From Gorsachius magnificus (Eukaryota; Chordata; Aves; Pelecaniformes; Ardeidae), in NCBI GenBank assembly GCA_034008185.1, contig CM067109.1, forward strand, positions 59,326,801-59,390,800: a stretch of 64,000 nucleotides of DNA, in the 5' to 3' direction. Shown here one piece after another: positions 1 to 13,400 of the stretch (its first letter is position 1; the number at the start of each line of letters is the position of its first letter). Position numbers and translations under genes: made by a program. Under the pieces are notes generated by a model. The model was not told where the DNA came from, made no database searches, and saw only the letters and a program-made list of their open reading frames with translations.

Positions 1-3000
1 ATATTGTCTTGTATCTGTACCCAAGACACACTTTTGTTTTAATCCTTTAATTTCAGTGATTAGTAGCTTTATCACTGACTGTAGCATTGGCTTTCCCCTG
101 GTTTTCTTTTAGGAAGGAAGTTTGGAGAGGATCCCATTGGCTTTTTTATGCTGTTCATGCAACCCAGTCTCACCAATAAACCCCCAAGTCCCTGGTGTTT
201 TTCAGTGGTGGTGACAGAGTCAAGCTTTTTTTAAGTCCTTGGATGATAACTGTTGCCTGTGAAGGATTTGTCAGGTTTTACTTGACAAATAATTTATGAG
301 AAGTAAAAGTTATCAGTAAAAGATAATTTGAATACTGTAGATGTACAGTGTACAAGTTGAGCATCATACAGGAATACTTCTGCAGTCTGGAAGGCCATAT
401 ATCCTCTTGAGGATGGGACAAGACTAGGGAAGTGCACACAAGGCGTGTTCACCCCTTTGTTGGTAGGCCTGAACTGCTTAACCATTTAAGAGCACCAGCA
501 GCTCTGTTGAGCAGCGTATTGGGGGGATAAGTACAAAAATGATCAGGGCCCAAATCTCTGTTCCCACAAGTGCTGAGATTTACCATTCAAACAAGGAGCA
601 CTGCACTTAGAATAGGCAATACTGCAAAAGGAAGGGGAAGTGTTCACACATCTGCGTCAGGCCGCGTTCTTCCCTGTGTGCACAGAGGTGGAGCGATTTA
701 CACACAAATGCACGAGTTCGCATGCATGTACCACCATAAACTTTGCTGTTACATCCAGCTTCCAGATACCCCTTCTGCACCTCTGGCAGCCAGTTCAGAC
801 TACTGTGGCCAGGATCATGAGGGACTCTAAGGTAGAGCACAGCAGAAAATCACAGCCGTCATTTATTTCCCAGCGCTTTCCATGTTATGCCATTTAGGAC
901 TTGTCCCCAGTTGGTGCCGCTGCTGGTACAGAGTTTCTGAATCATTGGTAAATACCACTTTAATATCGAGAAACTCTAGGGAAGGTTGTGCAAGGTACTC
1001 AACACTGTCAGTGATGCTGTACCCAAAAAGAAGCCGACAGTCTAATAGTTAGATCTGGCAAAAGTGTTTGTGATTGATTTTGTGACTACTCCTCTGAACC
1101 TCGGCTTGGGAATTCTTGGGTGGCTGCGGACATATCAGTATATGGACATGTATTTGTAGAATAAAGGCCAGTGTGTCTTGAGTGTGTATAAATTAATGAT
1201 TATTAAAGAGACTGGAAATTTAATTGTATTATATAAGCTGGACCTTTTAAAAACAAAAGTTTTAATCTTAAATTACACACATTGCACGGCTGTGAGAATT
1301 TTAAAAGACCAGTACTATATGCTATTATATTTATGAGTGTGACTGTATCTAATGCCAATATTTGCAGCAGATTAGATGGTATGTGTATTTGTGAACAAAG
1401 GAACACTGAGGTTTGTTTACTTTCCAAATCATTTAATGGTAGTTTACTTAATGCTTAAAATCCTTTCTGTGTAACATGCACACACAATTAATTTGATCTG
1501 TGCTTGCTTCAGATGTGGATCACTAATTTGCTCCTTTATGAAATTTTAAATGATGGAATTTTTGAGTGGTAATTAATTATGTAAATAATCCGCATATAAT
1601 GGGAGAACCATTATGAAATCTGGTATTTGTTTGGATAGTCTTTGATTTCACTGTGTGAATGCACAGGGAAAAATACATTGGCAATATAAAATATTGCTAT
1701 TGTGGATTTCAATTAATGAATTGCTTTGAAGATCTTTGGCTTGATTTTTTTTCTTCTGGAAAAGCCTCTTCACACTGTTACCTATGAATAGATCCAACAG
1801 GGAACTTAAACTGAAGACATATGGATTATACATTTTGACAAATTCCTCAGCATTAACCAAACATTACTCTGTATTTAGATGAAAAGATAAAGGATATGCA
1901 GTGTAACACGATTTTGTCCATTATCATCCACAGCCTTGCCTAGCAATGTTACGTGTTCTCATTTAGAGATGAAATGGATTAAGTAGTTTTAGGAAGAGAT
2001 GCCCAAATGAGGCTTTAATGTCCCTAACATAGATTGTCATGTAGAAAATTTGAAACATAGCTGTATCCATAGCACTTTTTCTAGGTCTGTGTATAGTTAC
2101 GTGGTGCTTCCTATGTGTTGATGGAAAAATAAAGAAGCATGAGGAGTTTGCGGATTAAAAGCAAAGATTAGTACTATACATCAAAATTAAGTGTTGAATG
2201 AAACCTATTACAGAGGTTTCTGGGCTCTCCAGCTGATGTGCTGCTTGTGGTTGGCCTTTGGCAGGGGTCAGTGAAAGCACCATACCATGAAGCAAGAGCC
2301 TTTTTTAGCTCAATAGAGTTTGCTCAGTGGAGTTATTTTGGTGATGCTACAATGCATGAAATAATGGGAGCGGGAGCGAAAAGGAAGTGGAAGATGGGCA
2401 GAATCAGTCCATAGCTGAAAGGTGTCATGAAGCACTAATTCAACTATTAAATAGCTGAGTTTATTGCTGGTAGGCTCTCTGTTGAAATCAGACTATTACA
2501 GCCGTTCCAGGGGTGGGAATAAAGAGTGGTGGTGCACCTCTGGGTTTGCCACAGTGGTGAGATGAAGAGTCACAAAGTGGAAAAAATTGCAAAGAATGAT
2601 TGCAACCTCAGTCTGTGACTCTGACTTTACATCAGTATGAACCATAAGGAAAATCAGGTGGAGCTTTTCTATCACTGAAGAGATTGCAGTTCCAATGAAA
2701 TGTCAGAGTTGAAGCGTCTATGCATGACAATAATACATAGAAGTTAAATGGACAGTATAGATGAGAAATCTGTCTTTTTGTACTGAACTCTTAGGTGAAA
2801 TGAAGAGTTTGTAGTGAAGGGCTGTGATAATGAAATTTGTGACTCATATGGTGAAAAATATCCCACAGAATCAAGTAGCATAAATAGAAAGGCGATAATC
2901 CTAGAAGAACACAATTCTTGAGGTAATAAAAGGCAGCTTTAAGATTGATAATATATTCAAATTGAGGTACATACGAACTAAAGTTTGTTCCATTTTGCTT

Positions 3001-6000
3001 ATGAGGTCCCCAGTGCTTTGCATCACAGTGAAGACCTGAAAAAGACAGGTGGCCAATAGCAATGCTCAAAAATGTAAAGTTAATAATTCTTGTTCCTGTA
3101 AAGTGTCACATTTACTAATGGGGAAAACATTTTACAGCATTAGCATTTGTTTATCAATCTCAACTAAGATGACATCTCATCTTTTTTTAATTTTAATTAA
3201 TTTTAGGTAGGTCTATTTGGGGTTTGAACTCATGGTTCATGGGTCAGGTTCACTCATCTTCTAGAAACTGAGAGATTTCAGTCTCACTTCCACTGAAATA
3301 AGAAGTAAAGCTACCTAATTTCAGCAAGATACTGTGCTTGACCAGGATTTTGCAGAAGTGTCATTCATGACTTTGTCACCTCTGCTCAAGGATCAGAATA
3401 CCTGGGGAAACATTACCCCAGACATTGACATTTTACCCAGCCTCACCTAACCACCCACAGAACAGATCTGTATGACCTGGTGGTACAAAAATGTTAGTAT
3501 GGGACGGTGGGGTGGGGATTTTTACCTTTGCCATTGCAAGCTGAACAGAACTGGTGGTAGCAGCATGTAAAATGCTGGCAAGCATGTCTTCTGTGAGACA
3601 ACACCAAATGATCTGGGATGCCTTCAGAGGATAGGAAAGTAATGCCAGAATCCTGCCCTTATTTCTGGTAGGACACTGTGGATGTTCATGAGAGGGCAGA
3701 GAAGACCAGAACTGTAGCAGCCACAAGTAAATGTTTCATCATGTTGCTATGTAGTTAACACCAGTTCATATTGCTAAATAATATCCTGGGTTGATAGGGG
3801 AGATAGATGTAGGGGAAAAGATGGATTCCACCACAAGGTGATGGTCTTGCTTTGGCAAGGAGTATACCACTACTTTTGGAGCATGCCTTTGGGAAACATA
3901 CATTTGATTACTCCGGGCCAGGCTGTATATTGCAAGTAGAGAGGAGAGTTAAAATTTTCAGTGGTAAGAAGATCATCGTCAAGTTGTGTTTTCCAATTAT
4001 TTATGAATTTAAGTGTTCCAAGATTGCAGTATGAGGTTGAGTAAGGAGAAAATAAAACTTCAAACAATTTGGATTTAATGTAGGGGGCACAAAATTCAGG
4101 AGTGAAGAATGTTATTACAGTACTAAACCCCCAGGCTTTTAAAAGCCACTGGCATCGTGGACTTACTAATTCAGAAGAGAATGTTGTTATCGGTAAGGAT
4201 GTGTTTCATATTGGCAATGCTAAGTGCTAAGCTGTTAAACCTCATTAGTGGACAAAAAGATTTTGTTAGCCAAATAGAATAACACAACAGTTAAACACTG
4301 GAACCAGGTGAGTTACTGATGCCTGCCTGGGTAGTCACAATCTGTATAAGCACTCAGAGGACAAAGAATCAGTACTACTGTACTCGGTTGCAAAGTAATA
4401 GGAACTGTCATACTGCCTTCCATGTTCAGAGTTTGTCTGGAGGTTTAAGTAGTTGTTAAGTAATGCAATATTTACCACTGTGGACCCTTTATTTAATTGC
4501 CTCAGAAAGCTTTTACATGAGCAATCCTTCCATTTTTAGCTTAGTCAAAATCAAGAATCCGACTTGCTATTTCCAAGGAGCCTGTCTCTGGGTGAGTTAG
4601 AACATGAGCTGAATCACGGTGCGTGAGAGGGCATAGCAACGCCTCCCTTTAGCACCTGCCTCTGGAGTATTAAAAAGTTTCAAGTAAACATGAGCAAATA
4701 GTCCTACAACTTGGATCTTTTTTCAGGACTTTTTGAGATACGAAGTTGCTGTTCACTGACAAAGAACTGCATTAGATCCTGCTGTAATTAGTGTTGTTCT
4801 AACCACTTGTCGCGGTGTTTTAGAGTTTGCACAAGGTGGCTGGTATTTTGTTTGCTTAATGGTGATTGAAATCTGTACTTATAGTCACAGACTTAAAGTC
4901 TGTGTTTCTTCAGCAGGAATCAAGAGTAAATTTACTGCGCTGATGATGCATCAAACTTATTTTCATTTGTGACTCAGTGCGGACTAGACTGCAGTTCACA
5001 ATATACCTAGACCTAGAGGAAAACCACAGTGATAAACCCCAGTGAGTAGAACAATAATGGAGTGGAATTGCAACTACGTTTTGTAGCAAGTTTCTCCCTT
5101 CTCTGCACCAACCCAATACCTGAAACACTTGAGAAGGTGGGGTGAAATGTCTAATCATTCTGAGGAATAGCAACCAAAATTTGGTGTTCCTTTTCAGCAC
5201 ATGGAACAGTGTTTGGTCTGTGGATGATACAAAACCAGCTCAAAGCTGGTTTGGGTGACTGTAAACTAAAGATGAAAGGCTTAATCCAGAGCATGTTCAG
5301 ACAGTATCTTGTGAATATACATAGCCTTCCCCTTGTACAGTACTGGCCAAATCCAGTGCTGCTGTTAACAGCAGGTAACGGTTCTTCAGTCAGCAAATTT
5401 TGTCATACAATGGTAATTTCTCTTCATTTATCTGCAATAGGTAGAAATATTTAATGAAGTTAATTGTAACATTAACGGGACTGAGTTTTATTTGTGAAGA
5501 ATAAAAGCTTTGTTATTGCCTAATTCTGTTTCTGTAAACATGCGATAGCTGACCTTTCTATTAGTACTTAAGGAAATCCTTAATAAATAATCATTGAAGC
5601 TTCCTAGTGATGTTTTCTACTAGAAGCCAGTAGGAATTCAGTGTAATATAATTTTAGAAAAGAAAATTATCCACTGTTGGGGATATGGAAGTGTTTCTTG
5701 AAGTAAATTATTGTGTTTGATTACCTACATTTATATTTCCATTTCATCATGATTATCCCAGTTGTTAGGACCTGCCTCAAAGGGGGTTTGTCCCCTTGAT
5801 ATCGCTAATTGCATGTGCATTAAAAAGAAATACTAGATTTCAGAACATTCCAATTTTCTAGTTGCCAAGTCATTTTACAGAACTCCTTGGCAATGACAAT
5901 CTCACTGTTAACTTTCGAGCAAGAATTGGAGATTAGTCGAGAGGTTTTAACTGGCTCACTTGTTACTTAGTGTAGCAAATGGTCTGAGGAATAAAAAGAT

Positions 6001-7081
6001 ACTATTCAGCAGCATTGCATTCCCTTGCTATTTTCAAATCATTATTTTCTTAAGCGGGTAATGAGATGGGCAGGCAAATTGAAAGGCCACAGGATGGCAA
6101 GGTATTGGGTCAAGATTTTGACCAGCAGTAGTGCCCCATCCTTTTTATCAAGTTGTCGCAATATCACAGAAGCCCAGTGTCACACCAGCTGTCAAATATC
6201 CCATTCCAGCACTCTGCAGTTTATAGGGATTGCAGTAGAGCTGCTATTATGGTCTCTGGACTTCACGGTCAACAAGAAAGAAGTTGGCTGACTAAAGAGG
6301 CAGGCAAGGACTCAGCCATCTTTCAGAGAAGTAGCTAAAATCTCCTGAGACAGGAATATTCAAAAAGAGGCAGATTGCTTCAGTCTCTTGAGCTTGATGT
6401 ATTTGGAGCGTTCTGGTTTTGGAGAGGCAAAAGCAAAAGACCCTACCTATATGCAATAGCCTGAGGCTTTCCAAGGGACTCGCTCTATCAAGAGCGGGAA
6501 AAAAAAAGTAACCCATTCTGAATTTTGCAGAGCAACACCTGTCTTGAACGTAGTAAGTCTTAAAGACGTCAAAAAATTAGCTGGATTGCAGCTGGATTTT
6601 AGCTTAGAGCTGTTTAAAAACACAGGGGATTTTTCTTTTGAGAAACAGTGTTCTTTGACCTCTCTGCACTTGGCGAATCTCGGGTTCATGCCAATGGGAC
6701 TCCTTGGCTTTTGCGTCAGTGTGTGTTCTGCTGTTAAAATATGTTCTCTTTCCAGTAAACCTGTTGAGCAGAGGTTAGGATCAGTGGCAATATATGTAGT
6801 CTAGCTCTTGTTACATAATTTGTTTAGGAACCTTCAAAAATACATAGAAATATTCTTTAGCAGTGATGAAGAGGAAGAATCCCTTCAGGGGACACTTTTG
6901 CTGTACAGGGAACAACTATTTCTGAAAGTGAATGTTATACAGTGCTACATTCACAATTTAAGATTTAAGATTCAAAATGTAACATAACTCTTAAATTTCT
7001 TGAATGTGGGGACAAATTAGGGAAAAAAGTTTTGTACGTGTTTTCCCTTCACTGTCACTAGTGGAAGCTCAACAAAAAAAC

Positions 7082-7111
7082 TATATTTAGGTATTTTAGA
7101 GCCTAAATATA
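7082..7111. repeat. Short perfect inverted repeat
   Basis: TATATTTAGG (7082-7091) and CCTAAATATA (7102-7111) form a perfect 10-bp stem with a 10-nt loop. No surrounding element was recognised. Confidence 0.6.
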
Positions 7112-8094
7112 ACCTGTTCACATGTGATAAGCGGTCACAATTTTCTTGTGCAGACGGATCTTTACTTGAGCTACAATGCTAATCCCTACAATGGATAAAT
7201 TCAGAAAAATGTCTTACTACACCTAACTGCAAATTTAACATTGGCTTTAGCATTTGTAACCTTACTTTAGAAAATAAAAGTACTTAGGATATAGATAATT
7301 AGTGGTGAATAGTTGTTTTGGTTCCTACCTTATATAGTTTAGATATTAGAACATTTCAGATTATCATAATTGCGAAGTTGACTGTATATTAATGAAGTAG
7401 CAAAAATAAGGAGGGAAAAACCTCTGTCCATCCATTGCTTTGTCAGAGGACACTTCAGCATCACAACCGTGGAGGTAAACACTGGAGAAATTATTTGGGC
7501 AGCACGCACTCCAGTACGGTGCAGCATGCTATGGGAGTCTTCAACTGGCAATTGATTTGAGCAGGGACCAGTAGAGCCACTTTTGCTGAGAATGTAAAAG
7601 GTATATGAGGCATGCTGAGTAGCTAACTTAATTAGGCAACATTAGGTTCATCTTGTGTACCGTCAGTTATCTAAATGCTTTCTAAAATCTCTCCACTCTG
7701 GGATAAGGTTTTCTCAGCATCTCTCTGTGAGAATTTCTAAACATGTGGCTGTTGCTTTCTTACTTAACAGCACATTTGCCTGGTTGGCTTTCCCCATGCA
7801 AGCTGGGAGTGCTCATCCTCATTCCAAGTGAGACCGTTAACGAGGGACATACAATGCATATGCAGCCAGATCACACAGGCTTGTGCAGCTTTATTTTGTA
7901 AGTGCAAATGCTAAATTTTAAAAAAAAGGAAAATCCCTTTGCAGCCTAAAAAGGGAAAGGGTGTTAACATTACTTTCACATTTTAGAAACTGCTAAAGGA
8001 TTTTGCTCAGCCTTAATGATGACAAAAGCACTTCAGGTAAATCTGGGGGGGGCGGAATTTAAACCTGTAAGATGACTATTTCATCATAGCAGTT

Positions 8095-8340
8095 ATAGAA
8101 TAGAATCATAGAATCATAGAATGTTTTGGGTTGGAAGGGACCCCTAGAGGTCATCTAGTCCAACCCCCTGCAGTGAGCAGGGACACTGCTAACTAGATCA
8201 GGTTGCTCAGAGCCCCATCCAACCTGGCCTTGAATGTTTCCAGGGATGGGGCCTCCACTGCCTCTCTGGGCAACCCGTTCCAGTGTTTCACCACCCTCAT
8301 TGTAAAGAATTTCTTCCTTATATCCAGTCTAAACCTACCT
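8095..8340 (-). mobile_element. CR1 LINE 3'-end fragment, 5'-truncated, minus strand
   Basis: Read on the minus strand, it encodes the last part of the CR1 ORF2 C-terminus (the repeat's usual KKFFT-like block), then the short 3' UTR with GACCTCTAGGGGTCCCTTCCAACC and the terminal ATTCTATG repeats. The element is about 245 bp, which is typical 5' truncation. It is the same subfamily as the 3' end of the copy at 41760-43164: by eye about nine substitutions and a 9-bp indel separate them over some 225 bp. Confidence 0.93.
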
Positions 8341-9024
8341 ACTGTTATAAACATGTAAAAGCAGAGGGTTATAAGGTAAACTGCTTGTTGATCCTTAGTC
8401 CAGGGATGCTAGTAGGTGTTAGTAACATTTGAGTTTCTTTACAGTTCCAGCAAAGCAGTACATCCTCCTGTGTTTTTTAGCAGCAAAGTGGGTTTATAGG
8501 TGAAAAATGATAGGGTGACTAAATGTTTGAAAAAAGATAAGGAGAATTAGTCCTTTCATTGCTAATCTGTGTTCGAAGAGCTTGCCAGGGAGACAGGAGG
8601 CTCTGACAGCTGCAATGGTCTCATGTTATACTAAGTGTGCTTTTGCTGTCGTTAGAGTCAGTTTGCATTGCTAGTGGCAGAAAGATAGCAAATTGCTGTT
8701 TTGGCTACTGGGCTATAAAATTACTGGATATCAGGAGTCAGAAGAGGAGGAAGTGGAGAGACAGTAGTTTTGAACCAGGAAAAGATACACCATTCTGGAA
8801 GAAGCTGATCCTGCAGGGCCAAATGCCAGAATATCATGGGAGAGAGAGATTGAAAGAAAACACATTTTGGAAAGGAGCATCTCAGAGCAGACTGTCTAGG
8901 AATGTGACAGAACAGCTTCTACACACCATTTCTTGAGGGGATCGAGCTTCATCTGATAGTGATGATATTGGTTATAAGGCAGGATATTCATAGAATATAG
9001 AAAAATGGATTAAAGATCTCTCTT

Positions 9025-9061
9025 CCCCTCTCCACCCCAGCCCCTCACCCCCCCACCCCCC
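9025..9061 (-). repeat. C-rich tract; G-quadruplex candidate on the minus strand
   Basis: C-runs of 4, 4, 4, 7 and 6 bases lie at 9025-9028, 9035-9038, 9041-9044, 9048-9054 and 9056-9061. On the minus strand this gives five G-tracts of four or more with loops of 1-6 nt, which fits the standard intramolecular G-quadruplex pattern. The G-rich strand is the template strand for PCSK5. Confidence 0.7.
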
Positions 9062-10114
9062 GCATTTGGAAAACTTTCTGGCAGCAATGTATGTTCCTGA
9101 TGTAGTGCATCAACATTTTTATGCATCTGTCTGCCTGCTTCTGACAGGCAAGACAATCATGTTTAATTCTAGTTGTTCTTATCTCAGCCAGCTATTTTAA
9201 ATTATGAACAGCAAGAAATCATGGTACACATAGATAATTTGTCATATCTAGCATTATTAACAAGTAATTAAAGGCAGGGACAGGGAGCTGAAAAGATACC
9301 TCTCCCCAAAACAAAGCAAAATACTCCTCCCCCCCGCTCAGCTTTTTCTGTGTAACAACCTCCTTTCTTTTAGGATCATTTTAAAAACTCAGTGTCACTG
9401 GAAAGGCCCTCATTTTCCTTGGCTGGTCTGTTTCACTCAAGCAGATCCTCACCATCCTGCAAGTTTTAACAGCTGAGAGGAGGTGCCAGGCATCTATGCC
9501 CTGTTCACAGCTGCGCCGCTTGAACGTGTGTGGCCATCATCATATGACTTCACTCCCTCATGCTTCTGCCTCCCTATCTGTGAAATGGGGACAATGCTGA
9601 CAGCTGAATAAAAACTTCTGCAAATGGTAAATACACAGCAAGTACTATGTATTTTGTTCTGTGGAAGTGTATTTCTCTTGATGTCACGCAGAGCATTTTA
9701 TGAACACAACATTTTAGTAAAATAAAACTCTCATTCTAAATCTTTTCCATGTAATCCACTTAAAGCAGTCATATCCATTGGTGTGTTGACTGTTGCTTTC
9801 ATAAGCTGTGTTTAACCTAGATTATTGTTTTACATTATTTTTTCCCCTTTTTGAGGGGGAGGAAATGCTGTCACTCCCATTGACACTGAAGTTCTAAATA
9901 AAGGCCAGAATATCAGTTTATCTTTGCTTTTGTAAAGGATCCAAATTAAAAAATTCTTTTAAACTATGTTTACCAAATTCAGAGTCAATCCACTGTTTCA
10001 CCAGTAACTGTTACAACAACTTTGTGTGGTCATGTAATAAAACTAGAATTTCTGAATTGTGAACAGTTTTCTGTTCTCCAGGGTGTTTCTGAGAAACTAT
10101 TTCTCAAAAATACA

Positions 10115-10470
10115 GTTGCCAATAGACTTATAGTCTGTAAGACCAAAAGGAAACATTGTGGTCATCTAGTCAAACCATGTTTGACCAGATGTCATATGGC
10201 TCACCAGAATTAATTTCTATTTGAAGTGTAGTTTTTAGAAGTCCTCCAATTTTAATTAAAACACTGCCAGCAATGGAGATTTTCCAGAAGTTTTTAAGAT
10301 GCTCTGTTTTTGCTTTATCTGAGGTTATCTAGCTTCAACTTCTAGCCATTTCATGTTTTTATAACTGTCTGTGAGTCTGAAGAATACCCTCTAGCAGTTT
10401 GATGACCTGCGTATGTGTTAGGACACTGAGACCTAAGTGGCAGTAAACTTCCCTTTCCTCAGCTGGGAAC
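10115..10470 (-). mobile_element. Ancient CR1-type LINE 3' fragment, minus strand
   Basis: The + strand has the blocks GACCAAAAGGAAACATTGTGGTCATCTAGTC-like at 10140-10172, a later ACACTGCCAGCAATGGAGATT at about 10260-10280, and TCTAGCTTCAACTTCTAGCCATT near 10328-10350, in the order and spacing of the old CR1 3' region familiar from turtle and crocodilian genomes (recalled, not aligned). It is much more diverged than the other CR1 copies in this window and lacks their ATTCTATG tail. The boundaries are approximate, especially the right end. Confidence 0.68.
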
Positions 10471-13400
10471 ACCTCCTAGAACCACTTCCTTGTGGATCTG
10501 TTTTTCTCTTCTTTTCATCATTTTTGGGCTTCTTTCCTGAGTCCTTGCTGTGTCAACATGCTTCCCTTAACTTGGATGAAGGAGCTAGCAGTGAGATCTG
10601 CAACCCTGCTCAGTGCAGATGTATGGTAAACTTGCTTGTCATTTTACGAGCCCAAACACACTTTCATGAGGTAATCGGAAGAAGGCAGTTAGGTTATTTA
10701 ATACTGTCGCCTTGGAGAGAGACTGAGATTTCTTACCATCTCTTTCGACTTTTACACTGTCCTGGCAAATAGTGGAAATGCAGTGAGGTGGTTTTAAGCT
10801 GTTGTCTGATGATAATACATGTGGTGTTAATCCACCAGATTCCAGTTTTGTCTTTCAGTCCCTCCTATAAGCAGGTAAAGGAACTGGACAGATGATTAGA
10901 GATACGATAGTAGTACTAATAGGAAAGTTTATGAAAGCCGTTACAGTTTTTGAAGCTCCTGAAATGTCTTCCTTGGCAAGAGCAGACATCTTCTGTAGCA
11001 CATCCCAGATTGTGTCAAACAAAGCTTGTGTTTGTATACTCCAGAAGGTATGTGTTTGCACACTTGAAGATTGTCTTGGTCAGAAGAAAAAAGGTTTTAT
11101 TGGTACAGAGAATATTCATAGCCTGTAATCATATAAAGAATCACATTTATATTAGGCCATTTTAAAGTCCTTTTATCCCAACAGAAGACAAAGTAGAAAT
11201 ACCTCATAAAGATTGCTATTGAATGACATAAACACAGATAACAGAAATTTTGGCAAGACTGTAGAGACCACACTGCAACCTCACGTAAGTGGTTTGATTG
11301 GAGAACGAAAAGCTTTAGTATATGCAGTTGAAAAGTCTATCCCATAAATGATAGCCATGGAAATAATGCTCTTTATTTTCTTTTTCTCAATTTATAATAT
11401 GACAAGTGTTGTGAATTATGAGCACAGGGAAATGAATCCATAACTAAATGACTGTTCTTGGCACGTTTCTAATGTTAGAATGTGCACAGGGACCATCCGG
11501 GAGTTGCAAAGCTGAGATGTTGCCCTTGTTTCAGCCAGGGGCTTTAAAATAAATAAAAGCAGTAGCAGTAACCAACAGGTTCATTAATCAAGCATCACTC
11601 CAGCTTTTATGTGGTCTGACATGCAGAAATTGAGAGATTCTGCCTCGCTGGAAGCACTGTCAGCAATTTGTGAGGTGTGGGAATAGTACTTCAGTTGAAA
11701 AAACATTTGCTTTTCTTCAGCCTACTGAATGTAGGAAAAGAAACTTAAGTCCCTTTTCATTTGCCTGGGGTGGGTTGGACTGCTATGTTTCCTCAGGCTG
11801 GTTGTATGTGTCTTTCACAGGTAGCTCTTTGCAGATTATTTCAGATAATGATGGTGATGATGTTTAATAGCTGCAGCAATCAATATTTTAATAGCAGCAA
11901 ACTTCACTGGCTGCAAGACTGGAGTTCAGGTCAGAAAGAGGTATGCTGGAGTTTAGGTCACAGGCTGAGGAAAAGGGAGATTAAGCCACCAATGATTTGA
12001 AAGGACACAGGATGTTTCCCTTTTCTGTTTTTGTTTGGGGTTTGGTTTTTTTTTTTCAGTACAGCTTGTGCCAGAGGAGACTCTGCTTCTTGATTTGAAG
12101 TGATAGAGGCAAACATGCTGGCTGTGAAACAAATAGGAGTATTAAGTTGTGCTACAAAGGCATCCGAAATGCCAAAAAACTAGTGAAATGGGGTGGTGTA
12201 AAATATGCCACTGATACTTCCATAAGGAGCAAACCCCGATTATTTTTAATATTACAAAACTCTAAAACTGAAGCTTGATATAAGCAGTTTTGGCTCAATA
12301 CTGAATTCTAAACATCTGCTTCTAAGTTTATGATATAAACAGGGTAGGTTTGGAAAAAAAAAATTGATCCTTTTCTTATGATTAGGGATATACTAAACAG
12401 TAGCGATACAGACACGATCAAAACACACCAAACAAGATCAACTTTTCCTGTGGTTTAAAGTACTCTGATCAGAAAAATGCTTGATTTGATATTTAGTATA
12501 TGTGTTGTGACTGAGTTTTTCCATGGCAGATCTATGATTTCCTTGTTGGTAAAGCATCATTAAGTAAAAGTGCTGGAAATACACTGAGTAGTGATAGTTT
12601 CTTCCTTTGTAGAGAGTAACAATACCATGAGAGGACAATTTCAAGGGGGTTTTGGTTGGTGAAGACTACCCAGGAGAAGTATTTGCTTTGGCAAAACCAG
12701 TATGCCACTGTTGGATATTATATATCACTTAATTATGGAATACTTTTACTGTTTCACTAATTCTCAATGGATTTGCTGAACTGCTGTAGATATCTGTGGC
12801 AATAGAAGCCATGGCAAGCTGTTGTCTGAATCAACACCTTTGGAATTACACTGGCATTTTTGACATTTGAATTTGACCCTGTGGAAGAGATTTGTCTTCC
12901 TAAGAAGTCATTTAGTAAATGATTTAAGGCCATCTTAAATTAGTGCGTGCAGATGTCTGAAGGACTTAAATGATTTATGCCAAGAGTTGTAAGACTAGCC
13001 TAAGGAAAGAAAAAAAATCCATCAGAAATTTCTACAGTTTTTTTAACATATATCATAATTGCTGCAGTAATATAAACATACAACCCAAGATATTTCAACT
13101 GCCAGATGTTACACTCCAAAGCTAATAAAGTTTAGAGAGCTTAAAGTTTTATCCCCTCGTGGATACTGGATTTAGCATCAGCCTTTCAGTTTATTAAGAA
13201 GATGCAGTTTTAAGCCTAAGTTAGATGGAGTTATGGCATATCAGTTTGTGTTTGGAGTGATATTAATACTAATCCTCATGGTGTGTTGAAATTCTAAACA
13301 ATTACGTTGTCCTGAGACTAGATATACTAATGTTGTATGTAATGGCGTAAGCAGAGCTTTAGGTACTGTACCAAGCAGACCTATCAATTAGAGGTCTCTT

